From Bostrychus sinensis (Eukaryota; Chordata; Actinopteri; Gobiiformes; Eleotridae), in contig CM036245.1 of assembly GCA_020698575.1 (NCBI GenBank), forward strand, positions 37,067,148 through 37,131,147: 64,000 nucleotides of DNA, in the 5' to 3' direction. The notes under the pieces were generated by a model. It had not been told where the DNA came from, made no database searches, and saw only the letters and a program-made list of their open reading frames with translations. The translations under genes were made by a program, and so were the position numbers. Each line of letters starts with the position of its first letter. Position 1 is the stretch's first letter. This document shows positions 10,303 through 22,711 of the stretch, one piece after another.

Positions 10303-12202
10303 TTAAACTGTATTTAACCCATTAAGTACCCACTGAGTATGGGGCTATTTCATTTGGTTGGAGTTTAAAACTGCACTTTAAAACCTGCATGTGACTAACA
10401 GTGCAATTTCATTAAAAAAATGTCACCATTCTGACAAAAAATTCCAAACCATGGCACAGGAAAAGAGAAGTCTCCAAAGCCATCAAAGTAAATTATTATA
10501 ACTATTGCAGTACTAAAACTATAGCAAGATTCACGCAAGCCCATTCTCAGCATGTCCCTGCTGTGCATTTTTCCAACTTTGCCAAAATCAAATTCCAGTG
10601 CTCTTCCATCCTCTTCCCCACACTTCCTAATCCTCCTCTGCCACCTCCACATCTAGGATTGAAGCGCATGACAGAAGCTTTCACCTGCAGGTTTTAAATA
10701 AGAGAGCATTGGTCAGAGAGTGGAATACATCTCGTTGTCATGTGACCTGACAGACCAGGGGCCAACAGCAGATTACACCTCACAACAGCGGTTAATACCC
10801 AGGTCTGAGCTGAAGACCTGGAGATTACATTCATCTAGTTCACACAAGCACCACATACAGCTGGGATCAGCACGTATGGAGCACAGCCAGGGACTAAGAT
10901 AGAACTACTGCACAAATCTCCCCCTTAGAATAATAGGCTTCCATCTGTATTCTGAGTAGTTTTGAGATATTTAGATTTAGAGCTTTGACCATAAAAATAG
11001 CAAAACTGCAGATAGTTTAATTCAGAATACCCAAAATTCTGTTGGAACTATAAGGTTCTATGTGACAAAACATACAAGAATTAATAAGTTGTATTTCAGC
11101 AGTCAACTTATTTTTATCATTTAACTGTTTTTACACACACTTCACATATTTGAAAGAGAAATGCAATACACTTTGACAGCATTTAACATAGCATTTTTTG
11201 GCATGTAAGCATTAGGCCTATATTAAAATGTTAAACATGTTATACTTTTTTATACTACATTTGTACTTTTTTATTGTAGATAGACTATAGTTAACTTATA
11301 CTCTTCATTAACTAACTTAAGATAAAACTAACTAAGCTTTTTTTTGCCCCCCTCTTATTCAGCTCATTACTGCGTGCCTTCTGTGTCACTTTCTCTCTTA
11401 TTCTACATTTAAAACTTTGAATTTTATTTCTAGAGATTTTGCTTTTTACATTTTAACATTATATTCTCTTCTTTATTTCTCTCTTTCTCTTTTTACTACA
11501 TTTTGTAATTTCTAGTAAAGAAAAGCAGTAGAAATAAATAAGCAGCATGATCACTGCTAAACTACAGGCTAAATAGGTGTAAATATTAATAAAACATAAA
11601 TAATCCCACAATCAAGATTAATATAATATTCAGGTAATAGTGTAGAAATGTATAGGTTCAAGTCATGAACATAAGTCATCCTGAAGTATCTCTTATGATA
11701 GCTCGAGCTACTAAATTGAACAATTTGTGTTAGTTTAGCAAGCTAACAGCTAACAATAAAATACTTCAGTAAAACGCAAAGAAATAGGTTAAATAAAAAC
11801 AAACTTTTCTGTTATTTTTTACTAATGTCATTCATAATATCTTAAAATAAATCTTCTAATTTAAGATTTCTCTGAAATTTGGGGTAGGAGATAATTTTTG
11901 TATGAAGGAAAGCAGTCTGTTGTAACTGAACCAGATTCCACAGAGGCAGAATGTGACTGGTTCTTTTAATGAATTCTGTGTTCTGATTGGCTCAGAGGGA
12001 TAGAACCAGGGCTTCCCATTAACTCTAGCTAACCTGCCAAATATGGGTGGAATTTCATTGTGGCTCCTAACACAAATACTCCCAGTCGCCACTTTGACAA
12101 GTTGGAATTTATGCATCTGTATCTTAAATTCAGAGGATAGGCCTGAATTCATGTTGCTCTGCCTGAGTGTTCAACATTCAATATAGAATAATTTGAGAGG
12201 AG
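10303..12202. other. AT-rich non-coding stretch
   Basis: Contains no gene. 10640-10900 is less AT-rich and looks unique. 11100-11850 is simple AT-rich DNA with scattered short T and A runs. No repeat family is recognised with confidence. Confidence 0.45.
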
Positions 12203-12228
12203 AAAAAAAAAAAAAAAAAAAAAAAAAA
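12203..12228 (+). repeat. Poly(A) tract
   Basis: About 26 consecutive A residues within AT-rich DNA, with no retroelement body recognised upstream. Confidence 0.8.
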
Positions 12229-13782
12229 CTTAACAAAGTAGCATGTTTTAAAAGATGTGACACCAAATGCACGAAGATGCCATTCATTCTGCCTATAGAT
12301 AAACCTGTTTTGCAATATTTAATAAATTTATGTCCATACATAAAACCACATTTTACATTTCTTAAAGATTGTCGTATACTATTAAAATAAAGACAAACTT
12401 TTAAACTAATTAAAAACAGCCACTAAAGGGGCATATTGGCAAATAACTTTTGAAAAAGACTAGCCAAAATGAACAAAAAAAGTAAATGGCAAGCTCTAGA
12501 TAGAACTTTATAGCACATAAACTTTATAGCAAATTAAGGCTTTAAATAGCCCAAAATTGATAAACAAAAAACAACAACAACTTGATATAATGTGGATAAT
12601 GTATCAAGGAAAAAGGAATACATGTATAACTTAGTTTTGACACAAAAAGAAATCTTCTAAAAATTCTAAAGGGGACGAAATCTGTTGATAAACGGTGATG
12701 CCATTAAAACATGTCCTCTTTCACTACACCTTGTATTCTCTGGTTTCTAGGAAATGTCTTGTCTCTGTTAGCAAGTGTTTGACATATGAAGTCCACTTTA
12801 TCCAATCTGAAGTTTCTGGGCAGCCGTACACAATGACATTAGACAGAAACACTTGGGAAGAAAGAGAGAGAGAGACCTACTGCAGGGCTTTCTCTGCTGT
12901 TTCCTGAAACTCGAGTGCGTCATTGGTTGTCTCTGGTCGCTGTGACGACTGGTTATTCATCTCAGTGTAAATCCTCGCTGGCGGGTACACAGCAGACGAG
13001 GATCACGGGTCGCACTGGGGCAAGGTCCCACCATAATGGAGTGTGATATTAATGTTACAAAGAGCTGGTGGAGGCTGGATATTACTCAGAAAGAAGGCTC
13101 TGGAGTTCAGCGGTCATGAGACGCCACAAACAATTAGTCACTTCAACTTAGAAACTCAACTTTGTAGCTATGAACTTTAATAATAATAAAATGTATCTGT
13201 CTTACGCATCCAGAAGATAACCAAGGTAATGCTAGCTACCGACATAATTGAATAACTTCTCTGACTTGATTAACAGCGTTTAGTGATTTCCTTCATCAAC
13301 TGTTGGTTTTGCAGATGTATGCATTGTTGTTCAGTCAACTTTGTGTTTTTTTTTCTTTGTTTTGTTTCAATTTTATAACTGTAAAGTCCCATTGACGTTC
13401 GATGTAACAACCACTTTTAAACAAACTGACTTTTCCACAACTCTTTGTACAACTGGGTTCTGCTGCTATCCCTGTTCAGAAATAATCTCAGAGCTGCTCA
13501 TAATGCAGCATATTCAGGTGTTTTATGAAAAAAAAATGTCAGGAATCCATGTTTGTTTGGGTCAGCAGTGCACTGCTTATGTCTGATCCTTCGTTTCTCT
13601 GATTGGTTACGCCGCCTGTCATTGTTCTGCCCAAAGAAACAAAACTTCCGCATAAGGGGTAACTTCTTTTTATTGAAAAGGAAAAGAGTTTGTCTGGCAG
13701 GCCAGGCTAATTGTCGTACCATTTCAGTAAACTGGCCAGACATTGTACTCCATGACAAGAAAATATGCTAAATTTGTGAGGA
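12229..13782. other. Non-coding stretch; possible conserved block near 12.9-13.1 kb
   Basis: AT-rich up to 12690. From 12900 to 13130 (GACGAGGATCACGGGTCGCA, GGTGGAGGCTGGATATTACT) the sequence is mixed and free of repeats. A short GAGAGAGAGA run lies at 12865. No exon is supported. Confidence 0.35.
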
Positions 13783-13903
13783 AAATAAAGCTCACTGCCA
13801 CCGAGTGTATGACTGTAGAATGAATGAATAATAAAGCTATAGTAAAGCTTGCTGAGAAGGCTGGAAAGCGCTATGTAAATCTGATCCAATATTATTAATA
13901 ATA
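13783..13903 (+). mobile_element. SINE family 1, 3' fragment
   Basis: GCTCACTGCCACCGAGTGTA, AGAATGAATGAATAAT and GGAAAGCGCTATGTAAATCT match the last third of the family 1 SINE, ending in an ATTATTAATAAT tail. The head is missing. Confidence 0.75.
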
Positions 13904-13904
13904 T

Positions 13905-13963
13905 GTACCAACCCTCCAGTTAGTGGTCAAACGGCTCTACCTACTGAACTGCTGCTGCCCCAA
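13905..13963 (-). mobile_element. SINE family 1, 5' head fragment
   Basis: On the minus strand it reads GGGGCAGCAGCAGTTCAGTA, then GGTAGAGCCGTTTGACCACT and AACTGGAGGGTTGG. This is the A-box half of the family 1 SINE with the rest missing. It lies tail to tail with the preceding plus-strand fragment. Confidence 0.8.
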
Positions 13964-13965
13964 TT

Positions 13966-14239
13966 ATTATGCAGTTAACCCATAACTTTTTGATATGGTT
14001 TTGGACTCCTTTGCATTAGTATTTCACATTGTATAACTTAAAATAATGTATATGTATGGAAAACTTCTTTTTTGGGGAGCTGTTACTTGCAGATAATGCT
14101 TGGATTAGGTGGCTGTCGCCCCCTGTTGACAATGGTGGAGAACAGACAGAGCATAAAATGGCTAATTAGCATGGACATAACATTATGACATGATTAAAAG
14201 TTTCCAAAAGTCAATTTAGCAGAATAGGGGACATTTAAG
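13966..14239. mobile_element. TTAAAG-ended non-autonomous element, truncated copy
   Basis: TTATGCAGTTAACC, GGTTTTGGACTCCTTTGCAT, TTGGGGAGCTGTTACTTG and GCTTGGATTAGGTGGCTGTC align in order with 61438-61620. The right end GCAGAATAGGGGACATTTAA matches the right end at about 62315-62336. The left terminus appears replaced by the SINE head at 13905. Confidence 0.65.
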
Positions 14240-15426
14240 AACTAGCTGGAATCATCTGGCAATAACAGCTGTGGATATGTATTTAGTAATGGGGTAAATT
14301 CGACACTCCTAATAACCCTATCAGACTGTTGTTCATGTTAACTCACTAAACAATGATTATGATTATTATTATATTGTCTGCTGTGATGCTCCAGGTGCTA
14401 TAACAACACTGCACTTGAAAAACCGACAGGTGTTTTCCATTTTCATAAGTTGCTTTTCCTGCTCATTGCTTTTTATGTGCTCTGTCATTAGTCCAACATA
14501 ACGGCAGTAATGGAGTTGCCGTGTGTAAAAAAAAAAAAAAAAAAAAAAAGGACTTGGCACAGGCGACAATACGGCGGCTCAGACCGTGAAGCGCTCTGCA
14601 TTACCGAAAGGTCGAGATAACGGCAGCGCTTACATAACAGCCGATAATGAGCAACAACTTTCACTCCGACTATTTTTAGACTTGCGTCCCTGAAGGAGGA
14701 ACTCATTTTCGCCCTCTTGTTGTTGTAATGATCAAATTAGCTCCCGCAGTCCAAGGACAGTTAGATGACAATTGGATGCTGTTGTGGATCTTCTGTTTGT
14801 CGCTGACAGATGGCAGGCCTCCGAGTACTCAACGCTGCAATTCATTTGTAAGCAGAGAGCACAGGCAAGATCATTATCAGTCAAGGGGTCTTCTGCTTAT
14901 GGCACCAGCTCATCCTAACTGTCACGCTCCAGACATGCTACAAAGATGATAACTATTCCTAAAATTTAGTGCAGTTTATTCAATTTAAGTCAATTCTAAA
15001 GAGTAGGTCAGCAAGGTAGGAAAGAAGGAATGGGAAAAGATGCAAGAAATTGTGCGATAAGAAGTTTGAAGGAATGATCAGATAAAGGTGAGGCATAGAA
15101 ACTGCTTCAACACTTATCTGTGCAGTGGAACTAAGCTGAATTATCAGCATGTGTACTGTCATGCACTGTAACAAAAGCCTTCTCTGTTTAACACTCTCTT
15201 TTCTAAGTGTTAAACAGCTTCCCAAGTCAGTCAAATAGTATCACCCTGGGAACGTGTGGTTGTCTGCAGTGGTTCTAATTAGTTACAAAGTGATTTGTAT
15301 ATGTGTAAATTGAACTTTTTTTCATAGGTATTTCTTCTGTTATATTCAGTAATATTCAGAATTACTTATATTTTCAAAAAAGTGCAGATATCTATACAAA
15401 AATATTAATAATAATTCAATAATGCA
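14240..15426. other. Non-coding stretch with a poly(A) tract and a possible conserved block
   Basis: A 23-base A tract lies at 14527-14549. From 14700 to 14940 (GATGACAATTGGATGC, GCTGCAATTCATTTGTAAGC, CAAGATCATTATCAGTCAAG) the sequence is unique-looking and of mixed composition, a weak candidate conserved element. No coding potential. Confidence 0.35.
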
Positions 15427-15690
15427 CTGGTCTTATACAGCGCTTTTTTTTGGACACTCAAAGATGCATTACAATTGTATTATTCATTCACTCCTCAGTC
15501 ACACTGGTGGTGAGTTCCTCAGCCACAGCTTCCCTGAGGGCAGACTGACGAGAAATGTGGCTGCCACTCTGCATCTACAGTTTCTCTGACCACCACCAAT
15601 CGCACATTCACACACTCATTCATACAGGCAAGGGAGGGTGAAGTGTCTTACGCAAGGACACAATGGCAGTATACAATGCTATCTAATGCA
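15427..15690 (-). mobile_element. SINE family 1, minus strand, head missing
   Basis: CTTATACAGCGCT (tail), TTCATTCACTCCTCAGTCAC, CACAGCTTCCCTGAGGGCAG, TGACCACCACCAATCGCAC and GTGAAGTGTCTTACGCAAGG appear in reverse order to the plus-strand copies. The A and B box region is lost after about 15690. Confidence 0.85.
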
Positions 15691-17284
15691 ATCTGTCCTC
15701 ACTCTTTAGTATAGAAGTTTACCTCATAACAGCACTTTATCAAGCAAATAAATGGTGAATCTACATGTTGAAACTGATTCCATGATGGAAAAGCCCCCAG
15801 CCAATCCAGAAAATTGGCTGTATTAGAAAACATTGCAAAACCTCAGGATTACATCTTTCATAAAGGTTTTCTTCTTGAGATTTTACTGATTGAAAGTGAA
15901 TTTTTTGACAGAAATGTAAAGCAGGTAAACCAACCGTCCCCTATAGGCCTGCCTTTAGATAATATAATAGTCCATAAGATATAATCTCACTCATAAATGC
16001 TTTGATGTATTTTGAGGTGCATTCAGCCTGGAAGCTCGTCGGGTCCACCTGGGCCCTGTAGCATTCCTCTCTTTATAGCTTCTGTCACGGAAGCCAGGTC
16101 GTAACAAACAAAAAGAAACTTTTAAACACCCAGGACTCCCTTTTACTGCTTTCTCTAGTCCCCCTAACTATCATGTGTGGTCACAATGTGAACCTCTGAA
16201 ACCTGATTAGTTACTTATTTCTCCATCCCATGTAGAAATGGGCATTGGGTCGCATGTTTATTCCACAGCGTCCACTTTTTCCCCTACCACAGTATCATGC
16301 TGTACTGTCACAGTCCCTAGTCGGTATAAATGCAGAGGGTTGGAACTGAGGATAGCGCCCTCTTTTCTGTAAAAAAACAAAGAAAAACAAAAAAAAAAAA
16401 AAAAGCTGTGAGCGACAAAAATCAGAACATCCTTGCCATGTGAATGGTACCGTTGTTGAGATAATGAAACAATTCCAAAACACTGTTAAGACTTTATTCT
16501 GGTCTGATTGAAATAGTAGTACCATTGCTGCATATGTGACACATCCAACTCCATCTGGCACTCACAGGAGAAAAACAATGCAACAATGCAAAACGGTTAC
16601 TGTTTCAAACTGTGTCATATCAAAGACAACAATATCTCATGACTAAGTGGAAATAAGGTATGATAAAATGGCAACAATCACATAGACTTAGTCAGAAAAG
16701 CATGAGCTTGACTGACTCATGAATAGCGCAGATACACCCTCACCTCTGCATTGTGCCCGTATGACCTTTCTAAAGGGTGTGGCGAGCTCACAAAAGGCTC
16801 CTCCGTGTAACCATACACCACTAAGAGCCAGATAAAAGACAGACAGGGGGACGTCATGTGTAAACGTAGAGAGCATCCATTCAAAACGTCCAACAGTAGC
16901 CAGTGTAGCTGTGGGTGACTTTGAAATAGCTGACATGTGAAGTCAGAGGGGCCCGGTATTGTGTGACCTGTCCCCGTCCCCGTGTCCCGCTCCAGGATCA
17001 GATTCTGAGCTCTCTCTGTGGTTCGTTTTAGCCGATCAGCTCTCATGTGATGGATGAGATAACAAGGCCTTCAGTGACCAGGCGCGACATGGCTTTTCCC
17101 AGAGTTCTTCACTTTCCTAAAAATAGTGTAGGACGTGGCACTTACCTGGAACTCTTTCTACTTGTCTTTGCTTCTTTGTATGTGAAGTGGTGACCCTCAC
17201 TTTGTCATGCTATATGTACATTTAGTCAGTTGGTGATAAAGTTAATGGCATCCAGTGGTAATGGAGTAGGCTGCCATAGTTTAA
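15691..17284. other. Non-coding stretch, nothing recognised
   Basis: Carries an A-rich run at 16386-16404. 16700-17120 is GC-richer and unique-looking (CGTATGACCTTTCTAAAGGG, GGTTCGTTTTAGCCGATCAG). No exon or RNA gene supported. Confidence 0.4.
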
Positions 17285-17415
17285 GGTTAAGGTATTGTCC
17301 CAGTAAAGAATTTGTCCTCTGCATTTGACCCATCCTTCAATGCCGCTAGGGCAAGCTGTCAGGCACCAGAGTACGTAGCTGGAGGATTAGCCAATTGTGC
17401 ATGTTTTAGATTTTT
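17285..17415 (-). repeat. Retroelement-like tail (GTCAAATGCAGAGGACAAAT family), minus strand
   Basis: Reads AAGAATTTGTCCTCTGCATT, TGACCCATCCTTCAATGCCG and TAGGGCAAGCTGTCAGG, the same order as 51764-51850 and the complement of 27588-27664. In the sense direction the family ends in AATAAAGTATA. Confidence 0.65.
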
Positions 17416-17767
17416 AAAACAGTCACCTTTTATTGGGCGTAAGTCCACTCAGTGGCTCTTTTCCATAGGAAAAAAAAATGACTTGGATGTTGCATTTCAA
17501 ACTATGAAATTATTAAAATAACGGTGTAATAATGTGGTAGGTTTGGAGAAAAGATGACCTGTTATAAATGGTGTTATCTCGGCTACATTTGTAGAGCGCT
17601 TCACATCTGCTTGAAATGTAATTATGAAATATGCTATGTATTAATATGATATGTGGCTAATATGTAACTACTGTATATAGTGTACTGCTAGCCCTGTGTG
17701 TAAAAAGTGCATTGCATGAGAGAGCTTTTTTTTTGTATCAGGGTTTCCACTGGGCATTAAGACGTCT
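17416..17767. other. Non-coding stretch
   Basis: AT-rich sequence with nothing recognised apart from GTAGAGCGCTTCACATCTGC, possibly a worn SINE or LINE tail. Confidence 0.4.
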
Positions 17768-17982
17768 AGGGGTGGCAGTAGTACAGTAGGTAGATGTAGG
17801 TGTAGGTGTAGTAGGTGTTTGGTGGTGGTTGGAAAGGCCGTAGGTGCAGATTGGCAGCCATGCTTCCGTGTCAGTCTGTTCCAGGGCAGTAGCTCACCAG
17901 CACCGAGTAAATGAATTGTAAATTGTAAACTTTAAGTGACTACAAAAAACGGTATATAAAACTGATGCATTAATTATTATTA
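17768..17982 (+). mobile_element. SINE family 1 with internal deletion
   Basis: Head GGGTGGCAGTAGTACAGTAG, then a short run of GTAGGT repeats where the B box should be, then GGTGGTGGTTGGAAAGGCCG, GCACCGAGTAAATGAATTG and the tail CGGTATATAAAACTGATGCA. The segment around the B box has been lost or expanded into GTAGGT. Confidence 0.8.
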
Positions 17983-18329
17983 AACATCTAAATTTAAGGC
18001 CTTCAAAACTCCTAAACTTGCAGAGATGCACTGGTCTTAAATATGTCACACACATTTGATACAACTACAAATGATACTAGATGACTCTAATCTGACCACT
18101 TTAATACTTAAAGCATATTACCGACACTGATACGAGACCAACATGCTTTGCGGCACTCATGGAAGCAAGCTGCGCAGCCACATTTACGACTCAGCTTAAT
18201 AAACAATTGATTGCTTATTAAATATGTCTTCATTTTCTTGAACGATGGTCTTTAAAAAGGTCCAAAAACATCTTTGATTAAACTTTAATTATACTTTGCC
18301 ATAAGAATGACTTTAGGCTAATTGTACTG

Positions 18330-18860
18330 TCTTTGCAAACCATCCAGCTTCTCTATTGGAGCCTCTTGGGGATGACAGTTACTCTCACACTGATAATGAC
18401 AGTGTGATTGTTGATGATCCCAGGGCTTGGCCTTTACGTCCACTCTCGTTTCTCTCTGCCAATGGGATTAGCCCAGAGTGCCGACTCTGCAGGTGGAGCC
18501 CCTAAGTTAATTTACCCACTGTTTGGACCTTTAATAGCTTATTGATTGTCCGACAGAGATGCAGAAAGCAGCATGCAAGGGGCACACTGTTCGGAGAGAA
18601 TAAGTTAATCATTGCTCAGTGGGTTGCCAGGGTTTAATCACATTACCCAGGGTTCAGCGCTGCCATGCAAATTCTCTCCAGACCTCAGAGGAGAGATAAC
18701 TCTGGGGCAGAAGGAACCCTCTGTGGTTTTGTGATCCTCAGCTGGGACAAGAGGACCACTCCCTGCCCGGCACACACCTCGCTCCAGCGGGACACAGGCT
18801 CACTGCCCAAGGGCCCGGCTTTAATTCATGCTAAGCTGCTGGTATTTTGGCTTCAGTGTA
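18330..18860. other. Candidate conserved non-coding element(s)
   Basis: A 500-bp block free of visible repeats and of even base use. It has CTGATAATGACAGTGTGATT, GGGATTAGCCCAGAGTGCCG, CCTAAGTTAATTTACCC, TTAATAGCTTATTGATTGTC and GGTTTAATCACATTACCC. ATTA, TAAT and CAGGTG words are frequent. No long open frame or splice framework. Conservation is inferred, not shown. Confidence 0.35.
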
Positions 18861-19708
18861 CAGTACAGCGGTGACCTCCATCTGCTGCTCTGTATTTTTA
18901 CACAGTGGGCAATGTACAGTAAGTGCACTAACAGTTTCACCACTTCTGTCTAACATATATTTAGGCGCATGAGTGGTACTGAATTTTCTATATATTTTAA
19001 AGATTAAATCTGTCTTTCTTTTTTTCACCTGCAGAAAAAAATAAATAAAAAAATCTGCAAACAAGTCTGGTCAGAAAACACAGAAGTCTGTTTTATTCTC
19101 TTTTTATGTTTCTCAGACCACACATTACAGGTTCAGGGGTGCTGCCAGCCAAGTCAGGCAAATGCTTGGGGCTTCAAAACAGAAGTTGAAGAAGAAGAAG
19201 AAGAGAAGTTATCTTTCTGGTAGCGAAGAAATGAGACAAGAAAAAATAAAAAATAAAACAAGAGTGTTCACCATAAAACAGGTGATTTAGCTCAGAGCAG
19301 GAATTCACATTTTAAACAGCAACAAATAATTATATTTCATATTTTAATGTCAGGTTATTTATTATATAACAAATGTGGGAGCCCCCTGAGAAGTTTTGCT
19401 TAGGGCCCATGAAAGACCCTAGCAGGGCCTATATATGGGTTTAAACACTGTGGTCCATTGGTCCTTTGCATGGTGACATTTCTCCATCTGTTAGTCTTCA
19501 TTACCTTTGACAGTTAATCATGTATGGTTGCGGAAATAATACAGAAAATAACAAGGCACTCCTCACTAACCTAGAGTATAAAAGCTTTCATTTCATGTTG
19601 CTATATAGTGATAAAAGCTTTAAAAACACTGCATGCTCAGTTGGCCAGCATACAACCTCCTGTCAGATTGTTCTTCTTCTCTATTTTGTGTGAGTTGATG
19701 CCATATAA

Positions 19709-20328
19709 CAGGGGTGTCCAAACAACGGCCCAGGGACAAAATGCGGCCCACAGACTAATTTTTAGTGGCCCATAAGCTTCATTCTCAATTAGCCCAAATA
19801 GATGTAGTTTACACTTTTTACTACAAGGTTTAAATCATAACTCATATTTGGTCCAATTGCAAGCTCAGATACATTAAAAAAAAAAAAAAAAAAAAAAAAA
19901 GTGCACTCAAGTGGATGAGGGTTTAAACTTCTAACCTCTACCCCAGAAGTGGGTGACTGGCGATACCCACTGACTCTCTAGCCTATGGAAAGTCTGTGAA
20001 AACTGTTTTTATTATTTTTTATTAATTCAAATTATTATCATGATTAAAAAAAAGTAGACAAGTAAAAATATGCAAACAAGCTTATATAAATACTACATAT
20101 GTACATAGCACATCACAAAAAATGCAACAACAAAAAAAAAAAAAATGCAAAAAACAAAACAAATCTGTCATACTAGGTCTAATTCCAAGCCCAGATAAAT
20201 GTAGGATTGTTTAAGAGCATATATGCCAAAGTACCCCTGAGAGTAATTCACTTTCACCTCTGAAGTAAAGGAAGCAGCATTGTGTTTCCCAGTATGTGGC
20301 CCATAATGAAAAAAGTTTGGACACATCT
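19709..20328. mobile_element. hAT-like non-autonomous element with inserted material
   Basis: The left end CAGGGGTGTCCAAACAACGG and the right end AAAAGTTTGGACACATCTTG (original form likely ...GTTTGGACACCCCTG) are the inverted repeats of a known class of fish hAT elements, with inner words CAAAATGCGGCCCACAG and ATGTGGCCCATAATG mirrored. Inside, 19876-20160 looks inserted: a 25-base A tract, SINE-like minus-strand text (GGGTTTAAACTTCTAACC, GTGGGTGACTGGCGATACCC) and a module also found at 23511-23700. No transposase is present. Confidence 0.75.
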
Positions 20329-20559
20329 TGAATCATGTTGAATTCTGCATTGAATGTTTCTGCAAAAACATTCTTTTATTTTAATCTCTGACTAATTGTT
20401 TTTTATTTTGCATATTATTTGGTATACGTGAAATATCCATAGGGATCAAATTGCAAGCTATCTTGTCCTTATTATTACTACAACCCTAAAATCTGTTTCT
20501 AAGCTTAGGTTTTGCAAGTATGACCTACTGATCCCTGGCTTTCTGTCAAAATACTGTAT

Positions 20560-21060
20560 GTACTTTGCACTTTGGCTGTGTTAGCTCGAATCGTTCTGCT
20601 CAGATAGTCCAAAAACACCACCCTTGCGCTCACAATCGAACCATGGCTCCCGGACAGCTGGCTTATCCATCAGTCACTGGTTCCACGGCTCGTTCCCAGG
20701 CCACGGCTTGCTCCCATACTCCGTGTCTGTGTCTGTGTGTGTATACAGTACGAGCTGGAATGTCTATGAGGGGAACTGTGGCCCATTAGCACTGCCATCA
20801 TACGTGCATTTGCGCCGCGGCCCGTTACCTGGAAACTTGCCTTTTTTATTTGACTGCCAGCCTCTCAGCTGCCAGCGCTGATTGAGAAAATGCTCCCTAT
20901 TTTTACAGCTCTGAGTAAAGCTACCATTTAAACACTTGACATCAGCGCTGCGGCAGAGAGAGGGCTTTAATTCTGTTCCCATCAAGCCGGCTGATTGAGC
21001 TACCACTTAAGGAGCGCAATCAGCTGCTTTCCAGCTTATGCTCACAGTTCTGCAGTGGAT
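20560..21060. other. Candidate conserved non-coding element(s)
   Basis: GC-rich, repeat-free block with GTGCATTTGCGCCGCGGCCC, CTCTCAGCTGCCAGCGCTGA, CCATTTAAACACTTGACATC and AATCAGCTGCTTTCCAGC. Several CAGCTG E-box words and a CACTTGA word (NKX-like) occur. Short overlapping open frames on both strands show no domain. Role inferred from texture only. Confidence 0.35.
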
Positions 21061-21787
21061 CAGACATGAAGCTGAGGACAAAAATTTGAGCGGAGCTACA
21101 GATTGTGCAAACAGTGTTCCCTGAAATCCGTTAATGATATAGGAAGTTAAGTGAGGGTTGGCTCCAAGACAAGTGATGAATTTTGAATAGAGTTAATATT
21201 TTCTTACTTACTTTTAGTCACATTTTCCTTTTCAATATTAGAAACCACTAGAGAACCTGACATCTTGCTAGATTATATTAGCTTTAAAGAGGCTATACTC
21301 TAGACTTTTATGAGCTTTCTAACATGTTTTAATGTTGTTCCCTCATCAAAAACTATATCTGAAGTTGTCACTATCAAGTTTGTGACACTCATTATAATAG
21401 AGTGTTGTGAAAAAAGTAAACAAAAAAAAAACAACAAAAAAAAAAAACATAAAAGCATTTTATTTTTTTTTTAAGTAAAGTAAAAAAGTAAAGTAAAACA
21501 AAAATAAAAATAAACCAATAAAGAAATTAGGTGAAAAAATATTGGAAAAATTGGAATAAAATTCATTGGAGAAATGTTTTGTTGTTTGGTATCTACCATT
21601 GATTCCACATTAGACTCGCTACAAATGTATACACTGTAGTGACAACACTGACAAAGTTGTCTGACTGTTAGCATTACTAGCTAACTATTGCTAACTTTAT
21701 TGCAGTCAACTTCCAAACTTTATCTCTTTTGCCAAAGATGGTAATCAATTATGCTTTTATAAATTATATCCACTGCTTTTTAGGTTA

Positions 21788-21818
<31 letters not shown>

Positions 21819-22000
21819 TAATTTTTGTCTAAGCATATGACAAAAAATTTTGGTATAAACTGAACCAAAATCTGGTATTTCTGCCATTCTGTTTTCACTG
21901 CCTCAGCCTGACTCAGGGTCATTCTAAGTTTACACGCATCAAGTCACAATCTTCCCATTTATTATTATGATAACCCAAACGTCTGCGTCTGTCAATTAGT
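21061..22000. other. AT-rich non-coding stretch with microsatellites
   Basis: Holds A-rich runs at 21420-21450, a TAAAGTAAAAAAGTAAAGTA run near 21475-21500 and an (AAT)n run at 21788-21820. No gene. Confidence 0.5.
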
Positions 22001-22480
22001 CCTCATCTAAACTCAGCTAATCCCAGAGAGAGATACCAGTGCGGACAGGGAGGAGGGTAAAGTAAACAGAGAGACAAGACCGTTAACCTTGCACTCCTCT
22101 GCGCAAACACAATGTCACCGACCTGCTGGGCTGCATTCTTATCTGGCAACCCTCGCTTGCAAGCTAACCTTCAAAAAGGCCTCAACGCTAACAGCTCAGG
22201 TACCGCGAAGATCAAGAGAGATCCTTGATGTGGTTCTAAACAATTGCTGGGAATCTGCCGCTCGGAGATCAAATGGACAGACGGAGAGATAGAAAAAAGA
22301 GGGAAGAACAAAGAGAAGAATAAATGCTGGAGAAGAAGTCAGTGTTTGGTTGGGGGGGTAGAGACGGAGAGGAGCTGGAGTTGCTGGCTTGTGCTGGAGG
22401 GGGACGATAAGAGGACAGGTGGCAGGCTGTCCTCTCTAAGATCTCCGACAGCTGGCAGCTCTGTGGCTATAAGCAGCAGA
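22001..22480. other. Candidate conserved non-coding element
   Basis: Repeat-free block of even composition (GTCTGCGTCTGTCAATTAGT lies just before it; inside are CAATGTCACCGACCTGCTGG, GCATTCTTATCTGGCAACCC). A GATA-like TTATCT word is present. No supported exon. Confidence 0.25.
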
Positions 22481-22711
22481 ATGCACGTGCGTGAGGGCCG
22501 CGTGCACTGGCATGTTTGGTGGGGGACAGACGTGTGTGAGCCAGTTTCTTATATCGACGTGGGTATTCATTTGGGAATTGTTTGAAGGTCTGCCAGCCAA
22601 AAAGATCTTCAGCGAGCTCTTACATAGCGTTGAGGTTTACTTCACTTTACAAGTATCTGACTTGTGGAGTTGTCTGACATCAGAGTGACATGTAAGGACA
22701 TGAAGGAGCGA

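Noticed and set aside
19137..19440. Possible separate element with GGGGTGCTGCCAGCC at one end and GGGCCCATGAAAGACCC at the other
   Set aside because: The ends are not convincing inverted repeats, and no second copy is seen in the window.
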